DNA from: Pterois miles
Lineage: Eukaryota; Chordata; Actinopteri; Perciformes; Scorpaenidae
Assembly: GCA_947000775.1 (NCBI GenBank)
Contig: CAMQGK010000242.1
Coordinates: 4,399,001-4,463,000 of the forward strand
Reading direction: 5' to 3'
Length of the DNA stretch: 64,000 bases
Shown here: positions 21,260 through 33,378 of the stretch, in pieces
How positions within the stretch are numbered: position 1 is the stretch's first letter
How the letters are laid out: each line of letters starts with the position of its first letter
The notes under the pieces: generated by a model
Database searches by the model: none
Seen by the model: the letters and a program-made list of their open reading frames with translations, nothing else
Told to the model about the DNA's origin: nothing
Translations under genes and position numbers: made by a program

Positions 21260-21945
21260 TTAACTTAACTGTGCAATAATTTGTGCAATTATTTAATTGT
21301 GCAATACATTAATACCGCATTTACATTTCAATCAATATTCTTATTTAATTATTTATAATATACTTGCATTAAAATCAAATTAAATTTAAATTGCATCATT
21401 GATTTATATTATTTATTTATATTACTCTGCGTGTATTGTGTTCTACAGTTTATATATATATGTACATTATGTACGTAATTTTCATTTTACATGAAATTTG
21501 TCATTTGTATGCTCTAATAATATATGTGAAGATTCTTATAATAGTTGAACATTTTAATTACTGTTGCCAATAAGGAGCTTTAATTATAACATGGTGAAAA
21601 TTGATGAAAAAAGGGCAGAACACATTTAGCAGATGTTTTTATATATTATTCATCAGGCAATTTTATTTAATTCTTATTTATACTATTCTTGCATTTATAA
21701 TTGCACACTTGCATTTTTTGTTTACTTCTTTAACTGTAGTAATGTATGTGTTTGATGCACATATTTGTACATATTTCTTATATTTCTCATTTTTTAATGT
21801 ATTTTTATTGTTTATGTATATTTCTGTACATGTATTGTGTTAAATATTACATTACATTTTACATACTCCTTTCTTTAGATCACCTGTAATGTCCCAATGT
21901 CCCTCCGGGGATCAGTGAAGTATTTCTGATTCTGATTAATTAATT
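21260..21945 (+). mobile_element. LINE 3' end, untranslated region and TTCTGA tail
   Basis: An AT-rich stretch resembling the 3' untranslated region of fish LINEs ends with CCTGTAATGTCCCAATGTCC, CTCCGGGGATCAGTGAAGTA and TTTCTGATTCTGATT (21879-21936). The CCCTCCGGGGATCA(A/G)TAAAGTATTTCTGATTCTGA end is typical of teleost non-LTR elements (recalled). No ORF2 sequence is attached, so it is a 5'-truncated or decayed copy. Confidence 0.5.
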
Positions 21946-22440
21946 CGATTTAATCTGCTTCCCTCTTCTAGAAAGAAAAAGGACCAAATTCAGTAACTAG
22001 AGACACAGGTTAGGACTTTGAAGGAATTAAATAAAAAACATATCATAATAAGCAAATTTAATGGATGAAAAATGCACACATTATTAATTTAAAGCAACAA
22101 TTTGTCAAAACATGGTTCATCAAATAATTCCCCTCCCAACCTGGCAACCCAGTCCTGTGTTTGTATCCACAGTTACTGTGATTCATTCTAGATACAACAA
22201 TAATCTCTGAAAATATGTAAAGGTTCTTGTGATCGTTGAACATTATAATTACTGTTGCCAATAACAGACTTGATGAATAATTAAAATCTGTATGTGAACA
22301 AACAGCAAAAGAAAATCAGTTTGAAAAGGGCAGAGCACATTTAGCAGGTTTTTAACATTATTTTATGCATCAGTCATCTGTCTATCCTGTTTATCAATGT
22401 TGTGTTTATCACTGTAGGTTATTTTAATAAGCTGAGAGAC
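21946..22440. other. AT-rich non-coding stretch
   Basis: 22236-22290 (GAACATTATAATTACTGTTGCC) repeats 21546-21575 (GAACATTTTAATTACTGTTGCC), and both are followed by a GGGCAGA(A/G)CACATTTAGCAG block (21614, 22329). So about 690 bases further on there is a second copy of a short piece of the LINE-like region. Confidence 0.5.
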
Positions 22441-22800
22441 CTATGTGGAGAGTTTGCTTGCGTTTCAGCTCTTTGCCTCTGGGGAGCGCTCTCCTGCTCA
22501 CTCAGCTGTTGGAGTTGCTGCATTTCAGTTAGCCAAAACAACCTTCCAGTTTGTAGGCGCTGGGGACCTCGCGGATCACTCCACATTTCATAAGATGTTG
22601 TCAGAGTCAAAGCGCGTTGGTAGAGCCGAGCTGCGTGCCGAGGGACGGCAACAAAGAGAGGCCGAGGCCGAGGCTGCTGGCCGACAGCAGCAGCTGGATC
22701 TGGGACTAGAAACGCTGAGCTGCCCCGAGCCCACCGCATGGCTCATCGCGCTGCAGCCATGTTTTCTCTGGACTTTCGCTTATTGTTGTTGTTGAAATCT
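22441..22800. other. GC-rich island, two overlapping open frames, no known domain
   Basis: Local GC content rises clearly above the surroundings. Open frames run on both strands (22445-22795 forward, 22419-22739 reverse). The forward product has an Ala/Glu/Gln-rich part after SESKRVGRAELRAEGRQQRE but matches no family I know, and no splice sites flank it convincingly. It could be a repeat-derived fragment or a CpG-rich promoter-like segment. I do not call a gene. Confidence 0.3.
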
Positions 22801-22974
22801 CCAGCTCTGAAGTAGTGTGTGTGACAGCGGGAGGCTGAACATGTTCTCAGGCTAACTGAACAAAACAACCAATGCATAGAAGCTAGAAAGCTTTTATTAG
22901 CATCAAATAATTTATATAATAACTTATTAACTACCCAATGTGAGTGATGTCTAGGATCAGGCTGTTCTCATAAG

Positions 22975-23570
22975 CCGTTCGTAGTTATACAAAAAAGTAA
23001 TGCACTGTAATTCATACTGTAAATATCCCATGAAATGTGAACCAGGATGTATAAAAAACGACAGACTTTCATCCATGTGAAGTCAACGCTGATTTATTTT
23101 CACGTAACTTCCATAGTTATTTCAGCCCAAACCACAATCTGTTCCTGAACCTAACCAAGCTGTTTCCTGTGAAGATGGAAGTTTATTTTGAAAAGACTAT
23201 CTGCAGGTAGTGAGCGTAAATTGACAATCGTTGCTAGGTTATATAAATCCACATAATTTCAGTAACTGCATTCATTGTGGAGCAGGTTCTAATTACACAC
23301 TGAAATACATGTCACGTAACAAACACCAGACCCGTGTTTTATTTTGTAAGTTACGTTAGTGATGTTTGTCCTGTGTTTCCTGTTGTTGTGTTACATTGTT
23401 TCCGTACCTACTTTACTTAATTAACATACTTAATTTAAGCCTGTGATGTTTTCCCTTACACTAACTAAGTGGTTTCCTTACCTAAATCTAGCTGCAGACG
23501 TTGTGTGGTGTACAAATGACACTCAAAATGTCTGTGTAATGTTGTGGTATTTATACACCTTCCTGTGAGA
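22975..23570 (+). repeat. R1-related copy
   Basis: AAGATGGAAGTTTATTTTGAAAAGAC (23172 on) matches 25852-25880. GTTTTATTTTGTAAGTTACG and TTAGTGATGTTTGTCC (23337-23370) and GTGGTGTACAAATGACAC match 960-1270. Confidence 0.6.
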
Positions 23571-24770
23571 CTAGGTTGTAATTTCAGGTGTGTCTAGATC
23601 TCCCAGTTGATGAAAAGCAAACAGCACAAGTGCTGACAAATCAGTGCCATACTGGCTGCAAAGCAGTTAAAAGTAAATACAATTCATTACAAATGAGACT
23701 ACAATTGATTCAACTATCTAGAACAGATATATAGAGTATCGCCTACACAGTTTATTTATTTGTGGCTTAATGAACCTTTACAAATTGGTGAAAGTGTCTA
23801 ATTTAGTCTTTGTGTCTGTAGATCTGGTATGACTATGGATCTATCAACTGGTTAACCATCCTGGAAATGATGCGTGAATGCTCCTACGTCATAACTCCTG
23901 TTTAGGAAGGATGCTGATTTATTATTCATTTGCATTTGTTCAAACCTTGCTGAAAATGATACCGTTCTTAAGCTTTCATGGAAACTGGAAAGACATTTTG
24001 ATCCAGTATTATTTGTCCCACAGTGAGCTGAAGTCCAGAATCAAAGGTGCAGAAACAGAATAATGTTTTACGTGAAAAAAGGGTCAAGAACCAGCTGTGT
24101 TTCTTTCTCATTACTTTAAAAGGACGATAACTTCTTCAGACCAAGAGTCTCAAACACAACTAGGGAAGATCAACGTGAACTGGAGCCTAAAGATTGAGGG
24201 ATCAAACATACGGCTGTGCGTCTGGTTTAATATCTGTAATGCAGAATTTTATGCATATTTGACAGTTGTGTAAAGAGGGCGAACGGGGCTGTGCTGCAAA
24301 CACTTTTAAACTGATGCTCCTGTCTACATCCAAAGAATGGCTTATGTAATGCAGATGATGAGTTTAAAAGTCCAACTCTTTGTCACCACGCTTGAACATC
24401 CCCCAAAAAAATGAGGAAAAACAGCCAAATATGTCGTTTTTTTCCTGGATGAGTCAGATTTTCAGGTTGTTTTCCGACGATGTTTTGGACGTTTATCGGA
24501 CTGATGTCCTCTGGTTCAGTCCAGTGTTTCGTCCCTTCTGTGTCTGGTTAATTAGAACAACTTAACCTAATTATCTTGATGGGACATTACATCATTTTAA
24601 ACTTTGACTGACCTCTGTCAGGGACCAGGTAATTGACATCAATTGATCAGTGGTTCAATCTGTAGCAGCCATTAATGGACAACAATATGCCAGTAACCAA
24701 TAATTGGATGGTTAACAGGTCAAAAGCTTAAAACTGGGCTATGTTTTGACCAGCAGATCATCAAATCAAT
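23571..24770. other. Non-coding, no recognised element
   Basis: No exon or named repeat. Confidence 0.4.
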
Positions 24771-24932
24771 GTTACTGCTGCTCTATGCAAATGTATGTAT
24801 GTATTTATTACTGGAAATCAATTAAAAACAGCAAATAATGTTCAGACACCCTCACAGGTACTGGATTTATCATTAAAAATATACTCAAATCATAACGTGG
24901 CAAACTGTAGCCCAACGGGCAACAACAGCTGT
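24771..24932 (+). mobile_element. GGGCTGTCAA element fragment (R2)
   Basis: CTGCTCTATGCAAATGTATG, GGAAATCAATTAA, CCCTCACAGGTACTGGATTT, CTCAAATCATAACGTGGCAA and TGTAGCCCAACGGGCAACAA correspond to 58655-58855. Both ends are missing; the right edge passes directly into the 21-bp array. Confidence 0.7.
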
Positions 24933-25212
24933 CAAAGAGATGTAAAACAACCACAAAGAGACACAGAATGGCCACAAACAGATGCAAAACAACCACAGAG
25001 GCAAAAAATGGCCACAAAGAGACGCAAAATGGTTGCAAAGAGATGAAAAAATGGCCACAAAAAGACGCAAAACAACTACAAAGATACACAAAATGCTGCA
25101 TAATTACCACAAAGGGATGCCAAACAGCTATAAAAAAGATGCCAAATGGCTATGAAGAGATGCCAAATGGCCACAAAGATGCAAAGCAACTACAAATACA
25201 TGCAAAATGGCC
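24933..25212 (+). repeat. 21-bp minisatellite, array 1 (about 13 units)
   Basis: Units of CACAAAGAGATGCAAAATGG plus one base, diverged, with variants CACAAAGAGACACAGAATGG and TACAAAGATACACAAAATG. Because 21 is a multiple of three, open frames survive on both strands (Gln-Asn-Gly-His-Lys repeats forward, Leu-Cys-Gly-His-Phe repeats reverse). It is the same sequence as array 2 at 27541. Confidence 0.9.
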
Positions 25213-25277
25213 GTCAGATGCACTTTGAATATTGTATTTCCTCAGCTGTCTTTGTCCCCCCGCAAAAGCCTTTCTGG

Positions 25278-25724
<447 letters not shown>

Positions 25725-26345
25725 ATGGGTCAAAAAATACTGCACTTTCACCCTTTTACCCAGGAGGCCGCTGTTCATGCCCCATATAAAACCACAAGTC
25801 AGCACTGATTTATTTGTCGCATAACACCATCTTAAGAAAGTTGTTTCCTATGAAAATGTACGTTTATTTTGAAAAGACTGTATACATCTAACAAGCGGAA
25901 ATTGACGTGTTGCTGGAGACCTCACTATACACACTGTTACTGTATATGAGGATATGTTGCTACGATATACATTCCCTCACAAAAAATGCATGTTTTTTTT
26001 CCTCAGTTAATCACATAACATTGGCATATCTGGTTTTCATATATTTTATATGTAAAATGTTAAATCTCACATGTAAAAAAGACAAACCCATGCCATAAAT
26101 TCACATATGGAAAACACCTATTTCAGCGGGGCCACCTAATTGTGTTGGCCACAGATGTACATGCAAGTGAAGCCGTAGATAATACTGAAAATCCACTTAC
26201 ACATGTACACCCTGTATGTAAATGTATATAACTAAGTGGTTTTTAAGTTACAGGACTTGTGTAGTTATTTAACCCTAATTAAGTAGTTTTGTTGCCAAGA
26301 CCTAACCAAGTAGTCTTATTTTGAAAAGGCGTGTTGCTGTACATT
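25725..26345 (+). repeat. R1-related copies
   Basis: TTTTACCCAGGAGGCCGCTG, GTTTCCTATGAAAATGTACG and TTTATTTTGAAAAGACTG (to 25880) match 23160-23200. TAAGTGGTTTTTAAGTT, TAGTTTTGTTGCCAAGACCT and AACCAAGTAG at 26230-26310 are further R1 blocks. Confidence 0.5.
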
Positions 26346-26961
26346 TGTGGGAAAATGCACAAAAAATGTGTCATTAAAATAGTCACAAAAAAGGGAGATA
26401 AGTGTCTATGTTACTATTTCACAAAGTGTTGTGAGGCTTTGTTGTAACTGTAGTATGGTAAGTTCATGGGAAAGTTGTGGTCATGGCAAAACAAACTATA
26501 GTAAGGGTATGGTTAGAGATACTAAACACTTGGGTACATTGGAAATATGATTATGGGCAATGAAAAGTAAACATTAACTGGGGAAAAGTTATAATTTAAA
26601 AAGGTAATGTGTCAGCCAAGTAAAGGGAGAAAACAGCCAGTAAGATCTTTGTAAAGCAGAGATCTCAGCAGATTTGTTCGAAATCTTCACCATCAGATTG
26701 TTACAAAGAGTCGTGCCCATTTTTCAGCATTTCTGAATATTTTTTTGTGGGCTTTCTGGCTGAGATCTCCATCAAACATCCTTCTTCCTCCTTGGCTGGT
26801 CAGCTGTGCAGCAGCCAGTGAATTCACAATTTCTAGCAGCCAATTTGATTTTGCGCCTGCCAAATTATTTTTTGGATCGCAAAAGTCGGATCGAACACCG
26901 GTGGGCTACCGTCCAGAGCGGCTAGTAGACCCGACAGACTTAAGAGCCAAAGTCAAAATGA
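26346..26961. other. Non-coding, no recognised element
   Basis: No exon. The forward open frame from 26745 runs into a CA tract and has no domain. Confidence 0.4.
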
Positions 26962-27050
26962 GCGTGCACACACACACAAACATACACACACACACACACA
27001 CACACACGCATGTGCAAAGCCTGCCACCCACACACACACACACACACACT
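26962..27050. repeat. Interrupted (CA)n
   Basis: CA tracts at 26965-27007 and 27027-27049, separated by GCATGTGCAAAGCCTGCCAC. Confidence 0.9.
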
Positions 27051-27540
27051 GAAGTCTCTCTGTGTCTTGATGGCGAATATTTCATGGCTCATTTGTCTGA
27101 GTGTCTGAACAACAGAAAGCGAGAGACAGAGATAAAAACTACTGACAGAGAGAGGATGAATAATAGAAAGAAAAGATGAGAGGGAGCACGAATAATAAAA
27201 AAGAGAAGATGAGACGGTGGAGGGAGAATATGGTGTTGAAGTAATGATGCAGGAATAACATCCTCCTTATTGTCTCTGCATCCTTCTGTCTCTCCTGTCT
27301 TTGTCTTGTTCTCCTTCTGTCTCCTTTCTGCCTCTCCACATCTCTGTCTTTCTCCGTTTATCTCTCATCTTTCAAGTCATTTCATCATCAGCCACACAGC
27401 AGAGACAAGGCCAAGTCAAAAATCACTCCCTAGATGTTTTTTTTTTTTTTTTTCCACTTAACTGAGATCGCAAAGGATCTGGTGGTGGTTCACAACTACG
27501 GAAGATATTACTGAACGAGCCTACCGAAGACGTCACTGAC
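27051..27540. other. Purine-rich then pyrimidine-rich stretch with T17
   Basis: 27115-27240 is AGA-rich, 27266-27375 is TCTCC-rich, so the two halves are partly complementary. T17 lies at 27437-27453. No exon seen. Confidence 0.5.
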
Positions 27541-28258
27541 GCAAAATGGCCACAAAGAGATGCAAAATGGCTTCAGAGAGACACAAAACGACCATAAAGA
27601 GATGCAAAATGGTTGCAAAAGAGGTGCCAAACAGTCACAAAAAGATCCCAAATTACCACAGAGATCCAAAATGGCCACAAAGACATGCATAATTACTACA
27701 AAGGGATGCCGAACGGCCACAAAGAGATGCAAAATGGTTGCCAAGAAATGCAAAATGGTCAGAAAAAGACACAAAATGACTTCAAAGACGCACAAAGCCA
27801 CCACAAAAAATGTAAAACAACCACAATGAGACACAAAATGGCCACAAAGACACACAGAACAACTACAAAGATACGTAAAATGGCCGTGACGAGGTATATA
27901 ATTTCTACAAAGGGATGCCAAACAACCACAAAGAGAAACAAAATTACTACAAATCGACAGCCACAAAGAGATGCAAAACAACCATGTGACCAAATGATAG
28001 AAAAAGGCTACAAAGACATGTAAAACGACCACAAAGAGACACAAAGCAGCTGCAAAGAGATTTTAAAATGACTACAAAGATACGAAAATGGCTGTGAAGA
28101 CATTTAGAATGGCCACAAAGAGATATAAAACGGCCACAAAGAAATGCAAAATGACTAAAAAGAGATGCCAAACAAGTACAAAGACACACAAGATGACCAC
28201 ACAGTGAAGCAAATGACTAGAAACAGACACAAAACGGCCACAAAGAGATGCAAAATGA
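27541..28258 (+). repeat. 21-bp minisatellite, array 2 (about 34 units)
   Basis: 718 bases of the same 21-base unit as at 24933: CACAAAGAGATGCAAAATGG and variants (ACAAAGACACACAGAACAAC, GGATGCCAAACAACCACAAA). The unit's 3n length keeps a reverse frame open for 178 codons and a forward one for 136. Neither has an initiation context, splice sites or non-repeat sequence, so they are not genes. Confidence 0.93.
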
Positions 28259-28797
28259 GTCTTAACATCAGGTCTTCCTTTTACACCTTCAATTAACATG
28301 CAGCTCATATCCAGGTAGATCCCAGGAATTAGCACCACATCTCTGTTACAGCTACCATTTGATAATGAAGCTCCGATATATCACAGTAAGATGCACAGGT
28401 GTCCCCCCGCCAGGCACATTTCTCTCACTGCTAATTTAAAATGACTGGATGGGTGTGTTTGAAACGTCGCCCTCTCCAGGGAGGTCCTTAGGCTGCACGT
28501 TACATTCCTTTAACTTTTGAAAGTAGCCTTAATTAACACCCCACAGGCATCAGCTGCTTCCCTTCATCACAACGCTCTTATTGAAACGGCCACCAAAGGT
28601 CTGCGTTTTATAATTCTGTTAGTTTGAATTATTTCATCGCAAATAAGTAAACACAAAAGACTGAGGAAATGAAGGTGTCAGAGCCGGGTTCAGTGGAAGA
28701 GGAAATAAGTCAAGGAGCTACTTCCTTTGATAGGAATGTGACATGCCAGAATCATGACTTCTTTCTTCTTCGTCTCTCCCTCTGACCCTCCCCTTTC
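28259..28797. other. Non-coding, single-copy in appearance
   Basis: No repeat or exon recognised. Balanced base composition with several TTAATTA/TTTAATT words; see the findings for possible conserved non-coding sequence. Confidence 0.4.
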
Positions 28798-28845
28798 CTC
28801 CTCCTCCTCCTCCTCCTCCTCCTCCTCCTCCTCCTCCTCCTCCTC
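28798..28845. repeat. (CTC)16 trinucleotide tract
   Basis: Perfect CTC repeat of 48 bases, flanked by pyrimidine-rich DNA. Confidence 0.97.
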
Positions 28846-29079
28846 TGCTCTCTCATTATGTGCAGCTTTAATTAGCCCATCTGATACGGCAACTGGACTT
28901 CAGAGAGACAGCGAGAGAGGAAGATAGAGAGATAGAGACGGGGACGGAGGAGGGAAAATACAGAGATAAAGGAAGAAGTGAAGAGGGTTTTTTGAAGTTG
29001 ACAGTGTACTTTGTGGGTTAATTACACAGGCTTTCCCTCCCACTTCACTTCTTCTCCTTCACTTTTTTATTTTGAGAGA
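28846..29079. other. Non-coding
   Basis: GAGAGATAGAGA-rich drift at 28900-28980. No exon. Confidence 0.4.
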
Positions 29080-29790
29080 AAAATGTGTGAATAAATGTAT
29101 GTATGAAAAATAAATGCAGATCCAAGTACGTTTTAGCTTAGTTTGCCATCTTTTCACTGTATTAATTACATTATTCATGTTTAAATTGACCATGAAGCTT
29201 AATATTATATAGATTGAAAATTAAAAGTATCACTTTATAATAACCTCAATGGTAAATAAAGGGTTATTACAATTTAGTTAATATTGATTTTACTGTTAAC
29301 AATACCTACATTTAATAATGTACTGTACTATTACTGTACTATTCTATTTTAAGTTTATTGTTGCACAGATTCTAACATTTTATTTACTATGTATTTCTTA
29401 ATGATTACTAAATTATCCGGCATATATACATAAATGTACATATGAAAAATAAATGTAGATCGAAGGCTGTTGGGGTTCACATTTGTACCTATTTTGCTTA
29501 GTTTTCCATCTTTTGACTTGTATTAACGACATTATTCATAGTTAATAAATTGACCATGAAGCTGAGTATTATATACATTCAAAATTACAAGTACAAGGAC
29601 CATTTTATAATAATCATCATTTATAAATGGTAAATTGATAGTTATTGAGACTGTGTTAATATTTATTTTACTGTTAACAAACCATGAAGTTAAAATAATG
29701 TTTACTAATTATTGTAATGCTATAATTTGTTATTTTAACAGTTTATTGTTGCATACATTATACCATTTTATGTTAAAAGTATTTGTTCAT
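29080..29790 (+). repeat. Tandem duplication of about 340-360 bases
   Basis: ATGAAAAATAAATG(C/T)AGATC at 29103 and 29441, CATCTTTT..TGTATTAA at 29148 and 29508, and TTGACCATGAAGCT with TATTATATA at 29187 and 29549 define two diverged units. A(C/A)ATTTTATTTACTA-like and TTATTGTTGCA blocks repeat as well. Confidence 0.75.
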
Positions 29791-29859
29791 GATTACAGAT
29801 GATTTTGATTTGTAAACTTTTAAGAACTTGTTTGTAAACCATCTATAAACATAACATAG

Positions 29860-29899
<40 letters not shown>

Positions 29900-30229
29900 T
29901 TGTAACACTGTTAATGGTTAGTAAATGGTTTGTTTAAAAAAGTTGCCATTGATGATTGTTATGTAAATGTTAAATGGTTAATAAATACTTTGTAAAGCAT
30001 CTATAATCATATTTGGATAGGTAGTTAATACTTTGTCAATGGTTAATATTTGGTTTGGAAACTTTCGATAAACATTATTTGGATGGCTATTATAAAGTTG
30101 ACTGATGATTATAATAACTGGTGGCTAATAATTGGTTTCTGGTCCATATATGAAAAGTTTAGAGATGGTTTACAAATGATTTCTTAAAGCTTTACAAATC
30201 ATTTGGTAATAACTAATAAATACTTGTAG

Positions 30230-30230
<1 letters not shown>
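29791..30230 (+). repeat. Degenerate short tandem with (ATT)n
   Basis: (ATT)13 at 29859-29898. The flanks repeat AATGGTTA(G/A)TAAAT, TTTGTAAA(C/G)CAT and CATCTATAA words with a period of roughly 50-60 bases. Confidence 0.6.
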
Positions 30231-30268
<38 letters not shown>

Positions 30269-30298
30269 AGAATATATATATATATATATATATTATAG

Positions 30299-30340
<42 letters not shown>

Positions 30341-30370
30341 TATAATATATATATATATATATTATAGAAA
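30231..30370. repeat. (TA)n with inverted TATTATAGAA interruptions
   Basis: Four TA blocks separated by TTTTAGAA, TATTATAGAAA, ATTCTATAA and TATTATAGAAA. The middle two interruptions are inverse to each other, so the tract can fold as a cruciform. Confidence 0.9.
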
Positions 30371-30489
30371 ATATAGAATGTATAAAATGTCATATTGTGT
30401 GCAACAGTAAACAGTTAATAAATATTTTACGAATAAATAGACAGATAAATAGATATATTGATTTTTCCTTACATTGTATATTACAAATG
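30371..30489. other. AT-rich link
   Basis: No feature other than ATAAATAGACAGATAAATAG drift. Confidence 0.4.
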
Positions 30490-31035
30490 GACGTTGCCAT
30501 CAAGACATCACCCACTGGTTTGTGGGTTTGCGGTGAGTTCGGCGTTTTGGCCATTGCCATCTTGGTTTTTGGTCATCGCCATTCGGGTTTCTGACTGTCG
30601 CCATCTTGTTTTTTTGCAACCAGAAGTGACACAAGAGTGTGGAGCGAAGTACGACTGAAAGCTGAATAAGACGTTTTTAGGTGACAAAAATGTTGCAATT
30701 AACTTTGATGAATTGAAAACACACTGTGAAAGGGTTAAAGTCGTGGTAGCCACCTGTCAATCACAAGGTAGCCCCACCCTAAAGCCCTGCTTTATGGTCT
30801 ATTTGACTCTAAATGGGACCATAATTTACTAAATGAACATCATGCTGTATTGAAGACTTGAAACTAGCAACTGAGACCATAAATTCATGTTTACGATGTT
30901 TACTGAGGTAATAAATCAAGTGAGTAGTAGGTTCATTTTCTCATAGATGTCTGATTGAGTCGCCCCCTGCTGGCTATTAGAAAGAATGCAAGTTCAACGC
31001 ATTTTCGCATTGGCTTCACTTTGCAGATTTTCTGT
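30490..31035 (+). repeat. R7 interspersed element, long copy
   Basis: Contains GACCATAAATTCATGTTTAC, GTTTACTGAGGTAATAAATC, AGTCGCCCCCTGCTGGCTAT and TAGAAAGAATGCAAGTT, a combination found in very many teleost sequences (recalled). The inverse of its GAGTCGCC..CTGGCT part is at 39600-39630. No terminal repeat or coding frame was identified. Confidence 0.6.
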
Positions 31036-31809
31036 TTTATTGTTTGCTTTTTATGTTAGTGAATGGACTCTAATTTCCACTATTTTATTAACCACAATTA
31101 TTTGATTATTTCAGAAAATAATCAGTGATAAAGATAAAAACAAAAAAGAATAGTGTAAAAACAGTGTATATCTGCTGCTGGTGACTTTGGTCTGAAAATA
31201 TTTGTATCAGCCTTCTGACACCATATGGGTTAAACTCCATTGTGTATGTGTTGTTGTTGTATGCTCAGCATGCTCCCACACTGGCCAGATTGCCAAGTTG
31301 TGTTTAATGCCAGGCAGCTACTTTTTACTTCTTATATGGAAGACATGCTCGTCCATCCATCCTGTCCATGCTGCTTTACTTGTTATTTTATGATGCTCTA
31401 CCTGTTTCTCCTGTCCACTGTACTACGGTACTTGTCACTCTGTACTTTGTACACGTTGGTAGAGAAGCAAAAATGGCTTCCCACATTACTGGGAAAAAAG
31501 TAAAAAGAATTTTACTGATTAATAGTTCATGAAATTTCAGGATAAAAATAGATATTGAAATTACCTGCTAAAACTCTGTAGCTACAATTCACTGTAGGAG
31601 GTGTTGTGTGTCATAATAAGCCTGCAATGCTCAAAAGTAGTATTTTTCCACTTAAGCTATGAAATATACTTATATATAATATAATCTGTGTAAACACTGT
31701 CAAAAGGCTTTTTCCAAGTTTTGTTTGGCTCGTGACTCTCACCACCCCTTGCCACATACAGTATGAGGTCTATGAAGTCTTTAAATTGTTGTTAGAGGCC
31801 TGAAAAAGT
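31036..31809. other. Non-coding, no recognised element
   Basis: No exon or named repeat. Confidence 0.4.
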
Positions 31810-31985
31810 AAAACCATCCAGCATTTCACAGACAGCCATTGTTGGCTGGGAGCCGTTAAATCGCTCTCATCGAAGCCACCGGACTCCAGTAAGTTTACCT
31901 CTGAAAACACAGAAGTTGTGGTCTGCCGCTGCATCGATCAGTCACTTTGTTTGTGTTACTGTGTGACTTTCACTGTACTGTTTTA
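31810..31985 (-). repeat. R9 interspersed repeat
   Basis: The reverse strand has GGAGTCCGGTGGCTTCGATG, CTGATCGATGCAGCGGCAGA and AAAGTCACACAGTAACACAA, matching 48070-48175 and 48530-48640. Confidence 0.6.
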
Positions 31986-32621
31986 GTCAGCTTTGGGAAA
32001 AGATTGTGGATAAAGTTAAAATAACTCCAAAAGTACTCTAACTTAAATGCCGAAGTTATTTGACAAATAAATCAACTTTGACTGGTGGTTTTACACTAGA
32101 CATGAACAGCAGTTTCCTGACCCACCCACCCACCTCAACCTCCTCCGTACTCAGTGTTTACTACTCTCAATACTTCCCGCAATTACGTAGATTACATACA
32201 TTGATTTTGTGCTGACCATCACGCAAAAAATATGTCTCAGTACACAAATCTATGTATTCATATTTGTGACTACTTCATGAGCTGATGTGTGTTGGGCTGA
32301 AATACGTGACAGATATGGAAGCTGTATTTCCACCGTTTGGCCACTATGTCCAATTTTCTTCTCTTTCTGGCTGTTTGGCAATGCCACATCCCCAAAGACT
32401 GTTTTTTGAAGACTTTGATGCACTCTTGCATGCGAGTTCTCCTCTAACGCATGGCCGGCTTGAGTCTGGCACCAAATCTGCGACGATGACATGGAAATGA
32501 GACGGGCATATTGACATTAATATTGCATCACTTTCAAGAGTGTTTGCCGTGCTGTTTCGAGAACACGACCCACATTCTAGCCAAACAGTCTAATCCTATG
32601 AATAAACATTGTTCAAATTAG

Positions 32622-32622
<1 letters not shown>
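31986..32622. other. Non-coding, no recognised element
   Basis: No exon. Opposed open frames at 32250-32500 have no domains. Confidence 0.4.
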
Positions 32623-32654
<32 letters not shown>

Positions 32655-33378
32655 GTACGTATGTCGTCCTGAGTGTTTACAGGAAAGCTTTTATCACCAA
32701 GGCTTCAACGCACGACTCATCTCTCTCAGTTATGACAGTTGTTTTACACGAGATCTATTGCTTGATGAAAGAAGGAGGTAATTGTGTTGTGTTTTTAATG
32801 CAGACAGGCTGAGCATCACCTTTCCATCTCTAAATAAAAGAGAGGCCAGGCTGCTCCAAAATGAGCCGGTGGGCGCTGTAGCGCTCCACCTCCACTTTAC
32901 AGTTGATATTAAAGGCTTTTATCCCACAGACAACAGAAACTGGAAATCACAGAGAAGCTCATTGATTGAAGACGCAGATTAAAATGCATTTGAGTGTCGG
33001 CTTTGATAAAACGCTGTCAGTGCTGCTGTCTTCAAAAAATGTTTCAAGTGTGGCGGGTGAGGACCTTGGCACGCCGTGGGAACACCGGTGCCGAGTGAAT
33101 GCACCATTGGCGTGTCAGTGTGTGTGTGTGTGTGTGTGTGTGTGTAGCAGGGAGTTATCTGCAGCCAGAGGGCCAGATGGAGACAAATGGATGATCTTTC
33201 AAGACAACAGCCCTCCAACTAACACACAGACACTCTCACAAATCACACTCACACACCCCACATCCACGCACACTCATGCAAAGCAAACACATACGCACAC
33301 ACACACACACACACTCTTGCACACTATAATCACACACTTACAGTATTCGGTTCAATGTATTTTTATATTAGTGTCAAA
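32623..33378. other. Non-coding with three short CA/TG tracts
   Basis: (CA)15 at 32623-32652, (TG)13 at 33119-33145, and CA-rich 33215-33315. The forward open frame from 32966 crosses two of them. The stretch between them has no recognised exon. Confidence 0.6.

Noticed and set aside
27508..28044. Reverse-strand open frame of 178 codons and forward frame of 136 codons
   Set aside because: Both are translations of a 21-bp tandem repeat. The 3n unit explains the open frames; no domain, splice site or unique sequence.
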